This document shows positions 17,252-24,066 of a stretch of 49,210 nt of DNA, in pieces. Origin of the DNA: a virus. Numbering within the stretch: the first letter of the stretch is position 1; each line of letters starts with the position of its first letter. Both the position numbers and the translations under genes were made by a program. The notes below the pieces were generated by a model that did no database searches, had not been told where the DNA came from, and saw only the letters and a list, made by a program, of their open reading frames with translations. The stretch spans positions 1 to 49,210 of the IMG/VR virus record IMGVR_UViG_3300025141_000157, one strand, 5' to 3'.

Positions 17252-18448
17252 ATGAAAAAAGAAATATTAAGTGAAATAAACAGAAACCGTGAAATCATGG
17301 GTTTAAGTTTAATTACTGAAGCTTACGAAGTACGAGCGGAAGGTACAATAAAAGATTCTGCAGAATATATAAACAAGTACTTAACGAAAAAAGGATTTAA
17401 GGGAGGTCTTAAGTCTATACCAGGATATAACCAGCTACAAACATTAATGCAATCTGCTATATTTAGGACATACCCTCTTGGTGGAGGTAGTGAAGGTAGA
17501 AAGTTAGAGCCACACAATGTTATACAAGCTATAGTACAACATATGGGTGGTGGTAATGTAAAAAAAGGTATTAAATTATTAGTAAGAGCTATTAAAGAAC
17601 AAGGTCAGAAACTTTTTGTCGACCAAAAAACATTACCGGTTAATCTTAGTGGTGGACAAATAGCAACACACGGTGATGTTAGGCAAAACAAGGTTGATAC
17701 AGACGGTAGGAGAGCAATGAATAACAGAACTGCACCTAGTACATTAGTAACTTACTTAAATGGTTTTAATATGTCAGCATATGCAAATGACGGTGAAATA
17801 TATGATGTAGAGACTATGGATGATGGTGGGTTCTTAAACTTTATGCAAGGACCTAATGACCCAGGTGGGATATTAATAATATACTCTTTATCAAAAGGTA
17901 TGAAACAAACAGCAGAAACAGAAACAGATACTGATGTGGAAAAAGGATATAAGGCAACTGGAAAATATGACACAGATTATAAAGCGGGAGATTCTACTCC
18001 AGATTCTAAACTTGTAGCTAAAGCTGTTAATGAGATTGCTCAAATGTTCCCAGCGGATGTTGAGATAGACGTGTTTAATTTACAAGCAGGTGCAAGTGCT
18101 AACTGGGGTGAGGATGAGATATTCGAGAAAAGTGAGGGTAAAGGTGATACTGGATACGCTGAAGGTAATGAAGGTAAAAACCAAAAATTAGCTTTTGATA
18201 GAGGTAATAACTTTATGATGGCTGTTAACAAAGGATTAAAAGCTAAAGGACACCCAGGATTTGATAATTATGTTGTAAACTGGAAAGTTGAAGGTCAAAA
18301 TCAGTCAGACCAATTTATAGATTTAATGTTAAATGTGGATAAAAAAGATAAGATTAAAACTATTATTATTAAAACTTCTATAGAAGGTGATAAGGTGGTT
18401 AAATCAGGAAAATCAAATCTATTTGGTTTCCTTATCGGTTTAGAATAA
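17252..18448 (+). CDS. Putative packaged protein with class B leader
   Basis: The 398-residue product begins K-K-E-I-L-S-E-I-N-R-N-R-E-I-M-G-L and then S-L-I-T-E followed by A. This leader is nearly the same as that of the 579-residue protein at 25498, although the rest of the two proteins is unrelated. The I-T-E/A junction fits prohead protease cleavage. Around residues 260-335 there is D-V-E-I-D-V-F, a glycine/alanine-rich loop and N-Q-K-L-A-F-D-R, which weakly recalls OmpA-like peptidoglycan-binding domains (N-x-x-L-S-x-x-R-A). I give that low weight. A strong intrinsic terminator follows, so this gene ends its transcript. Confidence 0.75.
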   Translation: MKKEILSEINRNREIMGLSLITEAYEVRAEGTIKDSAEYINKYLTKKGFKGGLKSIPGYNQLQTLMQSAIFRTYPLGGGSEGRKLEPHNVIQAIVQHMGGGNVKKGIKLLVRAIKEQGQKLFVDQKTLPVNLSGGQIATHGDVRQNKVDTDGRRAMNNRTAPSTLVTYLNGFNMSAYANDGEIYDVETMDDGGFLNFMQGPNDPGGILIIYSLSKGMKQTAETETDTDVEKGYKATGKYDTDYKAGDSTPDSKLVAKAVNEIAQMFPADVEIDVFNLQAGASANWGEDEIFEKSEGKGDTGYAEGNEGKNQKLAFDRGNNFMMAVNKGLKAKGHPGFDNYVVNWKVEGQNQSDQFIDLMLNVDKKDKIKTIIIKTSIEGDKVVKSGKSNLFGFLIGLE

Positions 18449-18473
18449 TAAAAATCATTTTTAATAATATAAT

Positions 18474-18497
18474 AAAAGACCCGAAAGGGTCTTTTTT
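18474..18497. terminator. Intrinsic terminator, probably bidirectional
   Basis: A nine-base stem, AAAAGACCC with GGGTCTTTT across loop GAAA, is followed by T-rich sequence on the plus strand and preceded by A-rich sequence that gives T's on the minus strand. It separates two convergent genes. Confidence 0.85.
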
Positions 18498-19005
18498 ATT
18501 TTGAATGGAATGTAACATTCATATGAGTACCTCCTTCACTAGGGAAATGAAATACCGTAGTTACAGTAGACTCCACACTATCCAACCAACCAATAACTGT
18601 ACGGTGAGTCCAAGAATTAATCCAACCATTAACTACTTTAGAAGCTAAAAACTCCAAAGTTTCATCATCCGATAAGTCATGTCTACCCTTATTTCTTATT
18701 GACTTAAATAAACACTCACCATTAGCTGTAGGTGTAAGTTCTTCGTAAGTTGAGTGTCTCATTGTCTCGAATGAAAGTTTAGCGTTCATCTTTGTTACCT
18801 CATAACAATATTCTCTCATATCACCTAAACCAAACTTAGTTATAGTGTTTGGTATCCCATATCCTTTAGTTATCGCGTCCTCTGTTGTTCTATACTCATT
18901 AACTTTTTTCCAGATTAAAGAATCTAATTTTGTACAAGTAACAAAATCTTGACTATAAACTGTTAAACTTAAAATACTTAAAAGTGTAATTAATATATTT
19001 TTCAT
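18496..19005 (-). CDS. Secreted CAP-domain protein, copy 1
   Basis: I place the start at the ATG at 19005 because M-K-N-I-L-I-T-L-L-S-I-L-S-L-T-V-Y-S-Q-D is a clear signal peptide; the 41 upstream in-frame codons lack protein-like character. The 169-residue product has CAP/SCP features: an N-terminal helix with V-N-E-Y-R, a central H with G-E-C-L, and a late W-I-N-S-W-T-H-R-T motif that corresponds to W-x-x-S-x-x-H in the family. CAP proteins are usually secreted, and some bind lipids or polysaccharides. The neighbouring gene encodes a diverged paralogue, probably co-transcribed. Export to the periplasm or cell surface of the host is inferred. Confidence 0.75.
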   Translation of the reverse strand: MKNILITLLSILSLTVYSQDFVTCTKLDSLIWKKVNEYRTTEDAITKGYGIPNTITKFGLGDMREYCYEVTKMNAKLSFETMRHSTYEELTPTANGECLFKSIRNKGRHDLSDDETLEFLASKVVNGWINSWTHRTVIGWLDSVESTVTTVFHFPSEGGTHMNVTFHSK

Positions 19006-19081
19006 TTTATTTTTATTTGTTAGGTTGGTTATTATTATATACGTAAAATTTATCTTTGTAGTTACAGCATTTACATTTTTA

Positions 19082-19621
19082 TTAATGTAGGAATCGGTTA
19101 GGTACTTTTTCATTTTCATCCCAGTCAAGGTTTACATAATAGTCTTTATCTCGAAGAAATTGATATACCGACAAAGCAACGTACCTACCACCAAACGTAT
19201 TACTTTTAAAGACATATACAGCATTAAAACCTCTTTTCATATACTTACTTTCCATACCCTCTTTATGGGATGGAGAATTATTCCACGCGAGTACCAGTGT
19301 TGACGCTATCTCATCCACCGACTTAAGAACTTCGTACTCATCACCAATAGCCATTATCCCGATAATCTCAATTCCCGCAGCACAACCACAGTGATAAATT
19401 TCCCCACCAGACTCCAAGTCATTAATAATCAAGGTTTCAGCCCAAGGAATGGCTCTTTTATTGTCATAGTTAAATTCTACCATGTGCAAACCTAAACTAT
19501 CTCTATGTCTGTTTATCTCATTAAAAATAGCTCTTTCTATGGTTGTATCCCTATAGTAGTCTTGTGAATAAGTTAATAAAGATAGTAAAACTAATAATAT
19601 GGTTGTTGTTATTTTTTTCAT
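19082..19621 (-). CDS. Secreted CAP-domain protein, copy 2
   Basis: The 179-residue product has a signal peptide (K-K-I-T-T-T-I-L-L-V-L-L-S-L-L-T-Y-S-Q) cut near Y-S-Q. A CAP-like domain follows, with I-F-N-E-I-N-R-H-R-D-S-L-G-L at its start and L-A-W-N-N-S-P-S-H-K-E-G-M further on, a textbook W-x-x-S-P-x-H motif. A strand with R-Y-V-A-L-S-V-Y follows. C-G-C-A-A in the middle may form a disulfide after export. It is preceded by a perfect Bacteroidota promoter with the -7 box four bases from the ATG. The smaller paralogue lies 76 bases downstream. Target and role are unknown; envelope modification or attack on competing infection are guesses. Confidence 0.8.
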   Translation of the reverse strand: MKKITTTILLVLLSLLTYSQDYYRDTTIERAIFNEINRHRDSLGLHMVEFNYDNKRAIPWAETLIINDLESGGEIYHCGCAAGIEIIGIMAIGDEYEVLKSVDEIASTLVLAWNNSPSHKEGMESKYMKRGFNAVYVFKSNTFGGRYVALSVYQFLRDKDYYVNLDWDENEKVPNRFLH

Positions 19622-19625
19622 ACTA

Positions 19626-19657
19626 CAAAGATAATAAATTTAAATGACTTAAACAAA
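19626..19657 (-). promoter_or_regulatory. Bacteroidota-type promoter for the CAP genes
   Basis: On the minus strand TTTG (19657-19654), 20 bases, then TATCTTTG (19633-19626), then TAGT and the ATG. It matches TTTG-N19/20-TAnnTTTG exactly. Transcription would start at or next to the ATG. Confidence 0.75.
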
Positions 19658-19712
19658 TAAAAGTCTATTTATTATTAGTTAAACTATTAGTAGTTTTAAA
19701 AAAAATATAATT

Positions 19713-20027
19713 ATGGATATTACAACAACACAACAATTTGACCAAATAATTAATGACTCAGATAAAAAAGCTGTATTGATAGATTTTTGGGCTCCCTGGT
19801 GTGGACCATGTAGAATGTTAACACCTACAATAAGTAAACTTTCTCAAACGTACCCAAATAACGTATATAAGGTTAATGTGGACGTACAAAGACAAGTGGC
19901 AGCTAGATATGGTATTCGAGGAATCCCTAGTGTAAAAATCTTCAAAAATGGGGATGTTATGGAAACATTACAAGGAGTACAACCAGAAAATGTATATTCA
20001 GAAAAGTTAAAATACTATATGAGTTAG
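19713..20027 (+). CDS. trxA: Thioredoxin
   Basis: The 104-residue product has the full thioredoxin fold signature. The active site W-A-P-W-C-G-P-C-R has cysteines at residues 30 and 33, the cis-proline at residue 72 is in R-G-I-P-S-V, and the C-terminal helix is present. It reduces protein disulfides in the cytoplasm. In other phages thioredoxin-like proteins can supply reductase partners or processivity factors; nothing here shows which applies. No signal peptide is seen. It diverges from the CAP genes and converges on the minus-strand gene at 20028, whose stop directly abuts it. A TATTTATT-like box lies 39 bases upstream. A link to folding of the cysteine-rich giant protein is inference. 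Confidence 0.95.
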   Translation: MDITTTQQFDQIINDSDKKAVLIDFWAPWCGPCRMLTPTISKLSQTYPNNVYKVNVDVQRQVAARYGIRGIPSVKIFKNGDVMETLQGVQPENVYSEKLKYYMS

Positions 20028-20987
20028 TTAATTCATTTCTTCACCACCATTATTTAAAGCAGCAATAGTATAATGATATTGTAAAGTCTTAGTAACAAGT
20101 TCATCTATTCTTTCATCTGTAGATGTTGGTGTCCATTTAGGCCCATCCACCTCAGTACGCCATACACCAGTAAATGGTGTTGGGTTCGTAAAATCTCCCG
20201 TCATATCCGGTAAAACCATCTCATTAGTAGGTTTGTTGGATAATTCTTTAGTTTCTTTGTTAAAATAATGACTATTTGGGTGTTTTTCGTTTAAAATGTA
20301 GTCTAAAATGTGATTTTTTATATTTTTAGGTAAATTGACCATTAAACCATCTATCCTATCATCTTTACTGTTCCACCACGACAACTCCTTAGTTTTTAGT
20401 TCGTAATAAACCCCAATCTTATCGTTAGTGTCTCTATTTATCACATATAAAATAACACCCCGACGGGAATAGTCATAAAATGTTTCTGGGTTATTAGATG
20501 AAGTACACCATTTAGTTGAGGCACCGTACTTTCTACTAGAAACTATATTAAGTGGTTTTAAAATTAGATAATCATCATCCAATACTATTTCTTGATGAGG
20601 TTCACAACTCTTATCCAACAACTCTAATTCTTTCTTATATACCACATCTACAATTTCATTAAGATTAGAATATTTTTGTATGTCATTCTTTTTTATTAAT
20701 TTTCTATCTAGTAAATTGTTAAACTTATGTAGAGAATTAACAGATTCTAAACCACCCACTAATTCTACTAAATAGTTAAGTATTACTCTTGCGACTGGAG
20801 GTAGATGTTCTGTCCTAACTTCTAAATTATCGGTATAATCCCCGTACTCATGAGCGGGAATAGTCCTCAGTTCATTTAGTAAAATATACATAAATTTGCC
20901 AGTCTTAGATGGGTCCAATAACCTAAGTAAATCTAAAATTGACACATCATAATCCTTATTTTGTTTCTTAATATTCTTTAACCCCAT
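20028..20987 (-). CDS. Unknown protein with T-K-W-C-T motif
   Basis: The 319-residue product has a central stretch around residues 150-200: Y-G-A-S-T-K-W-C-T-S, then F-Y-D-Y-S-R-R-G-V-I-L-Y-V-I, then a K-I-G-V-Y-Y-E strand. I have seen this arrangement (G-x-x-T-x-W-C-T followed by Y-x-x-x-G-x-L-Y) in phage proteins without a known function. It has no leader, signal peptide or membrane helix. A TAAATTTG box (21018-21011) sits 24 bases upstream on the minus strand, which suggests host-type transcription, although no clear -33 box is visible. Its stop codon abuts the thioredoxin stop. Confidence 0.7.
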   Translation of the reverse strand: MGLKNIKKQNKDYDVSILDLLRLLDPSKTGKFMYILLNELRTIPAHEYGDYTDNLEVRTEHLPPVARVILNYLVELVGGLESVNSLHKFNNLLDRKLIKKNDIQKYSNLNEIVDVVYKKELELLDKSCEPHQEIVLDDDYLILKPLNIVSSRKYGASTKWCTSSNNPETFYDYSRRGVILYVINRDTNDKIGVYYELKTKELSWWNSKDDRIDGLMVNLPKNIKNHILDYILNEKHPNSHYFNKETKELSNKPTNEMVLPDMTGDFTNPTPFTGVWRTEVDGPKWTPTSTDERIDELVTKTLQYHYTIAALNNGGEEMN

Positions 20988-21182
20988 AGCATTTTTATTA
21001 AAAAATAAGACAAATTTATAGGAAAATCAAGAGAGATTTATCGTACAATGTCCACCATATAGCTTAATTTTTACCACATTTTGACCTCAAAACCCGATAT
21101 TTTTAAAATATATTGACTTTTTGAAATTAAGCGGTACATATTAACAAGACTATCATGAAGTGGATATCCAGATTATGGTAGT

Positions 21183-21190
21183 TATCTTTG
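21183..21190 (+). promoter_or_regulatory. Host-type -7 box TATCTTTG
   Basis: TATCTTTG matches TAnnTTTG. No good TTTG lies 19-20 bases upstream, so only half of the promoter is convincing. It would give a leader of about 45 bases for the two-helix membrane gene. Confidence 0.35.
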
Positions 21191-21238
21191 AGTTACCGGA
21201 ACTTAAAAGATATAAACGAATTTAAAAAAGAAAAAATT

Positions 21239-21463
21239 ATGGATTCAGTAATGAAATATGTAACAGGATTTTTCGCTGGTTTAGGTGGTATTATGATGGC
21301 AGTTATTCCAGTATCAATCCTATGGTATGTATTAACCGGTGGTGCTATATTCAACATGGATGTGGTAGCTAACCTTACTGCACTTATTACTTCACTAGGA
21401 GATGGTGGATTTGTAGGACTTGTAGTATTAGTGTTATTAGCATCATTTTTTACTAAGAAGTAA
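21239..21463 (+). CDS. Small two-helix membrane protein
   Basis: I prefer the ATG at 21239 over the in-frame TTG at 21188, because the TTG overlaps a TATCTTTG -7-like box (21183-21190) and would be upstream of transcription. The 74-residue product has two hydrophobic helices, at about residues 6-31 and 52-70, with a G-G-A-I-F turn and a short F-T-K-K tail. The size and topology would suit a holin or small inner-membrane effector, but there is no lysis gene beside it to support that. It is followed by the outer-membrane barrel gene in the same direction. Confidence 0.65.
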   Translation: MDSVMKYVTGFFAGLGGIMMAVIPVSILWYVLTGGAIFNMDVVANLTALITSLGDGGFVGLVVLVLLASFFTKK

Positions 21464-21545
21464 GTAAAAAAAAGAGGCCCCTACTTTTGAGTGTCTCATT
21501 AAATAAGTAAAATCAAGAGTATAAAAGTTAAAAGAAAAAAAACAA

Positions 21546-21971
21546 ATGAAAAAATTGATTTTAACATCCGCTATAGCATTCTCAACATTATTTGCTTCAG
21601 CTCAAAACTTTATGGTTGTATCGACTTATGACGGTGACCAAGAAGAAACTATGGACATGTTAACACAAAACTTAGGTTTTGGTTACGCTATTAATGACAC
21701 ATGGACTTTGGGTTTAATGCAAAATGGTGAAGATGTAGATGGTGAAACTATTTATGACTTATGGGCAAGATACAATATGAAAAATGATATGTATGTTTCT
21801 CTACAAGCACCACAAGAAGAAATGATGGACAACTTAACAGTTGGACTTGGTTACTCCTTTAATGTTTGGAAAGGTCTTAATGTGGAGCCAAGGTATAGTA
21901 TGGGATTAAAAGAAGACGAAGCTGGTGAGAGAGAAGGAACTTTCAACCTAGGTTTCTCGTATAAGTTCTAA
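21546..21971 (+). CDS. Small outer-membrane beta-barrel protein
   Basis: The 141-residue product has a signal peptide (K-K-L-I-L-T-S-A-I-A-F-S-T-L-F-A-S-A-Q) with cleavage near S-A-Q. Alternating-residue amphipathic strands follow (W-T-L-G-L-M, Y-D-L-W-A-R-Y-N, L-T-V-G-L-G-Y-S-F-N-V, F-N-L-G-F-S-Y-K-F). It ends with a C-terminal phenylalanine, the usual barrel-assembly signal. Length suggests about eight strands, like small OmpX or OmpW-type barrels. Acidic loops (E-D-V-D-G-E) separate strands. A TACTTTTG box lies at 21482-21489, and a strong terminator follows the gene. A phage-made barrel could mask receptors or alter permeability; that is inference. Confidence 0.8.
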   Translation: MKKLILTSAIAFSTLFASAQNFMVVSTYDGDQEETMDMLTQNLGFGYAINDTWTLGLMQNGEDVDGETIYDLWARYNMKNDMYVSLQAPQEEMMDNLTVGLGYSFNVWKGLNVEPRYSMGLKEDEAGEREGTFNLGFSYKF

Positions 21972-21990
21972 GTAGTAGGGCGTATGAATT

Positions 21991-22020
21991 AAAAAACCCT
22001 GGCGATAGTCAGGGTTTTTT
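21991..22020. terminator. Intrinsic terminator, bidirectional
   Basis: An eleven-base perfect stem, AAAAAACCCTG with CAGGGTTTTTT across GCGATAGT, has flanking A and T runs that work in both directions. It separates the barrel gene from the convergent small minus-strand genes. Confidence 0.9.
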
Positions 22021-22021
22021 A

Positions 22022-22216
22022 TTATGCTGATTTTAATTTCTTATTTTTGTTCTTCATAACTTTATCTAAAGCATACGACCATCTATCACGAGTATCCTTA
22101 TACTTATGTTTGTCCTGACCCCTCATCTTCTCAAGTTGAGCGTCAAACTCATCTTTAATACCATATTTTTCAACCGACTCAGTAATTTCATACCAAAAGT
22201 CCTCATAATGTCCCAT
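22022..22216 (-). CDS. Small unknown protein, 64 residues
   Basis: The product is charged and probably helical: Y-E-D-F-W-Y-E-I-T at the start, then a lysine/aspartate-rich middle with D-R-W-S-Y-A-L-D-K-V and a lysine-rich tail. I do not recognise a named family. It lies six bases after the 53-residue gene on the same strand and shares its host-type promoter. The bidirectional terminator follows at once. Confidence 0.6.
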   Translation of the reverse strand: MGHYEDFWYEITESVEKYGIKDEFDAQLEKMRGQDKHKYKDTRDRWSYALDKVMKNKNKKLKSA

Positions 22217-22222
22217 TAGTTT

Positions 22223-22384
22223 TTATATTTTATTCCCACGTTTTACCCAATAATAACTTTTTCCCATACTCCAGTAAGCATCATTCGCTAAACCTTTTTG
22301 TTTTAACTTACCCATCTCAACCAACTTTTTTTGGTTACTCATATCTATACCTACCAATCTATGTGTTTTAAGTTTTTCTTTCAT
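22223..22384 (-). CDS. Small unknown protein, 53 residues
   Basis: I choose the ATG at 22384 (M-K-E-K-L-K-T-H-R-L-V-G-I-D) because a complete host-type promoter sits directly before it. The longer frame upstream would only add a random hydrophobic stretch encoded across that promoter. The product is basic, with W-S-M-G-K-S-Y-Y-W-V-K-R-G near the end. Function is unknown. It heads a two-gene minus-strand operon. Confidence 0.6.
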   Translation of the reverse strand: MKEKLKTHRLVGIDMSNQKKLVEMGKLKQKGLANDAYWSMGKSYYWVKRGNKI

Positions 22385-22388
22385 AACA

Positions 22389-22420
22389 CAAAAATAATAA
22401 AAATTATTTACATGACCAAA
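22389..22420 (-). promoter_or_regulatory. Bacteroidota-type promoter for two small genes
   Basis: On the minus strand TTTG (22420-22417), 20 bases, TATTTTTG (22396-22389), then TGTT and the ATG at 22384. It matches the consensus fully and lies four bases from the start codon. Confidence 0.7.
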
Positions 22421-22434
22421 TAAAGATACCATGA

Positions 22435-22442
22435 TATTTATA
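22435..22442 (+). promoter_or_regulatory. TATTTATA box upstream of the 137-residue leader protein
   Basis: The box lies 16 bases before the ATG at 22459 and directly behind the divergent host-type promoter of the small minus-strand genes. Confidence 0.45.
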
Positions 22443-22458
22443 AATAAAATAACTAAAA

Positions 22459-22872
22459 ATGGCAAAAAAATTAACATTAACAGAATCACAGTTAACTGGT
22501 ATTATTAAAAAAATTCTAGAACAAGAATTAGGTGATGACGAAGTATTAGCACAGTTAGATTTAGATGATAACCCTACCTTAGAAGATGAGGAAATGGTTG
22601 ATGCAGACTTAGAGGCATTAGAAGATGAGATAGAACAAATTCTTTCACCCGAAGAAATAATGGGGTTAATGGAAGAACAAATTATACAATTACAAGATAG
22701 AGCACAATATCTGGAGGAATTAAATGCTGATGTATTAGAGTTCACCTCTTTCTTAATGGAAGACTTAGAAAAATCACCAGAATTAAATCTAAAAAAATCT
22801 AAACAAAAATTAAGAGCTTTAGAAACACGTGCTGGTAGAGAAATTTTCTGGTTAAAATCAAGAAGACTTTAG
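22459..22872 (+). CDS. Acidic coiled-coil protein with class A leader
   Basis: The 137-residue product begins A-K-K-L-T-L-T-E-S-Q-L-T-G-I-I-K-K-I-L-E and then Q, a close match to the leaders at 15096 and 16724, ending at an I-L-E cleavage-like site. The mature part is very acidic and helical (D-A-D-L-E-A-L-E-D-E-I-E-Q-I-L) with a basic C-terminus, R-A-G-R-E-I-F-W-L-K-S-R-R-L. Acidic helical proteins of this sort are common among prohead core and internal proteins. It heads a run of plus-strand genes to 28362. Confidence 0.75.
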   Translation: MAKKLTLTESQLTGIIKKILEQELGDDEVLAQLDLDDNPTLEDEEMVDADLEALEDEIEQILSPEEIMGLMEEQIIQLQDRAQYLEELNADVLEFTSFLMEDLEKSPELNLKKSKQKLRALETRAGREIFWLKSRRL

Positions 22873-22919
22873 GATTTTTAAATATTACATAATATTTAAC
22901 TTACAAAAGATTTAATATT

Positions 22920-23198
22920 ATGGTAATAGAAGAAATACATTCGTTTTTTGTAAACGAACAAAGAGAAACAGTAGAAGTGGAGTTTACTGTTGTAGAAGAT
23001 GATTTAGAAACCACAACAACCTTAGAGATTTTATTTGAAGAACTAGTTGGTGTGTGTGATTTATTCGATGAGGTAGATTGGTACGATACAGAAGATGATG
23101 ATACGGGATACCTACAACTACAAAGAAAAATAAACCCATATGAATTAAAAGAGGGTTTAAGTATATACGTAAATCAAAACAGAAATCTGTTATTTTAA
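22920..23198 (+). CDS. Small acidic unknown protein
   Basis: The 92-residue product is acidic, with alternating hydrophobic strands (V-E-V-E-F-T-V-V-E-D) and D-W-Y-D-T-E-D-D-D-T-G-Y-L-Q-L. There is no clear class A or B leader, although F-F-V-N-E followed by Q at residues 9-14 resembles the cleavage-like end seen elsewhere. It starts 47 bases after the preceding gene, in the same direction. A short hairpin follows. Confidence 0.65.
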   Translation: MVIEEIHSFFVNEQRETVEVEFTVVEDDLETTTTLEILFEELVGVCDLFDEVDWYDTEDDDTGYLQLQRKINPYELKEGLSIYVNQNRNLLF

Positions 23199-23200
23199 AG

Positions 23201-23223
23201 AAGGTAGGCAATTAGTCTACCTT
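23201..23223 (+). terminator. Weak hairpin, possible terminator
   Basis: A seven-base stem, AAGGTAG with CTACCTT across a nine-base loop, is followed by TGTTATATTT. The stem is short and the T-tract is broken, so termination would be partial. A TATTTATA box for the next gene follows directly. Confidence 0.4.
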
Positions 23224-23228
23224 TGTTA

Positions 23229-23236
23229 TATTTATA
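23229..23236 (+). promoter_or_regulatory. TATTTATA box upstream of the 262-residue leader protein
   Basis: The box lies 18 bases before the ATG at 23255, inside a run of alternating AT that includes further TATA-like sequence. Confidence 0.4.
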
Positions 23237-23254
23237 TATATAATATATTATAAG

Positions 23255-24043
23255 ATGCCTACCATACAAGAAGAAATTGCTAGAGTCAAAGAACTCATAT
23301 TCGGTGCCCAACCCAAAACATCACTAAATGAAGGGTGTGGGGACGTTGAGCCCCAACAAACTGAAAAAAAACATAGTGATTCTTCATATATGGCAAAACA
23401 ACAACTTTACAATATAGCTAAAAAAGCACAAAGTGTTCATGATAGATTGGAGGGTGGTATTGAATTAGAGGACTGGATGGAATCTAAAATTGCACAAATG
23501 GCAGATAATATAGATAGTGTTTCTAATTCTTTTGATTATGATGAACATGAACAACATAAAGATGTTGATTATGAAGATGATTATAATATAGATGATGAAG
23601 AGGTAGTTACTCTAGATTTAGGTGAAGAGATAATGTCAGGACTACAATTTGGTTATCCCGATGCTGACAGTGAAACAACACCAGGGTATAACTACCAAAG
23701 TAAAGGAGCTTTAGGTTCTGAACCAGAATTAGAAGATGAAGGTTTCACAGAACCAGCAACAAATTATTCTAAATTAGATAAAGCTTATACGTTTGACAGT
23801 GACGGACCTCACGATAGTTATATTTCGGACCCTTCTGAAATGCAATCAAGAATGGCTTTTGAATTAGGTGAACAAGATGAGGGTACAGAAAGTGGTGAAT
23901 CAGATGATGGTGGTGGTGCAGGAACCGCAAGTATGGGTATCTGGGATTCGGGTATTGCGAGAGGTATAGCAAATCAAATAGCTACCGGTAAGTGGGCAGA
24001 TTCCTATCAACCAGGTAGAGGTAAAGCAAATCCATTATGGTAA
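23255..24043 (+). CDS. Acidic protein with class B-like leader
   Basis: The 262-residue product begins P-T-I-Q-E-E-I-A-R-V-K-E-L-I and reaches S-L-N-E followed by G at residues 23-27, a cleavage-like end after a class B-type helix. The body is acidic and low in complexity (D-Y-E-D-D-Y-N-I-D-D-E-E, G-E-S-D-D-G-G-G-A-G). It closes with a conserved-looking tail, S-G-I-A-R-G-I-A-N-Q-I-A-T-G-K-W and G-R-G-K-A-N-P-L-W. I know no family. It sits 23 bases before the next leader gene, and no separate promoter is obvious there, so co-transcription is likely. Confidence 0.75.
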   Translation: MPTIQEEIARVKELIFGAQPKTSLNEGCGDVEPQQTEKKHSDSSYMAKQQLYNIAKKAQSVHDRLEGGIELEDWMESKIAQMADNIDSVSNSFDYDEHEQHKDVDYEDDYNIDDEEVVTLDLGEEIMSGLQFGYPDADSETTPGYNYQSKGALGSEPELEDEGFTEPATNYSKLDKAYTFDSDGPHDSYISDPSEMQSRMAFELGEQDEGTESGESDDGGGAGTASMGIWDSGIARGIANQIATGKWADSYQPGRGKANPLW

Positions 24044-24066
24044 TGATAAATAATAAAAAATAGAAA

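Noticed and set aside
19006-19128. Longer start for CAP copy 1
   Set aside because: It would add 41 residues in front of a clear signal peptide and overlap the upstream CAP gene.
20988-21182. A gene or clear promoter pair in the 250-base gap before the two-helix membrane gene
   Set aside because: No protein-like frame is present; only isolated -7-like boxes (TAAATTTG on minus, TATCTTTG on plus) without proper -33 partners are visible.
21188-21238. TTG start for the two-helix membrane protein
   Set aside because: It overlaps a -7-like box, so the ATG at 21239 is more likely.
22385-22489. Hydrophobic N-terminal extension of the 53-residue protein
   Set aside because: The stretch is encoded across a complete promoter and overlaps the divergent leader gene.
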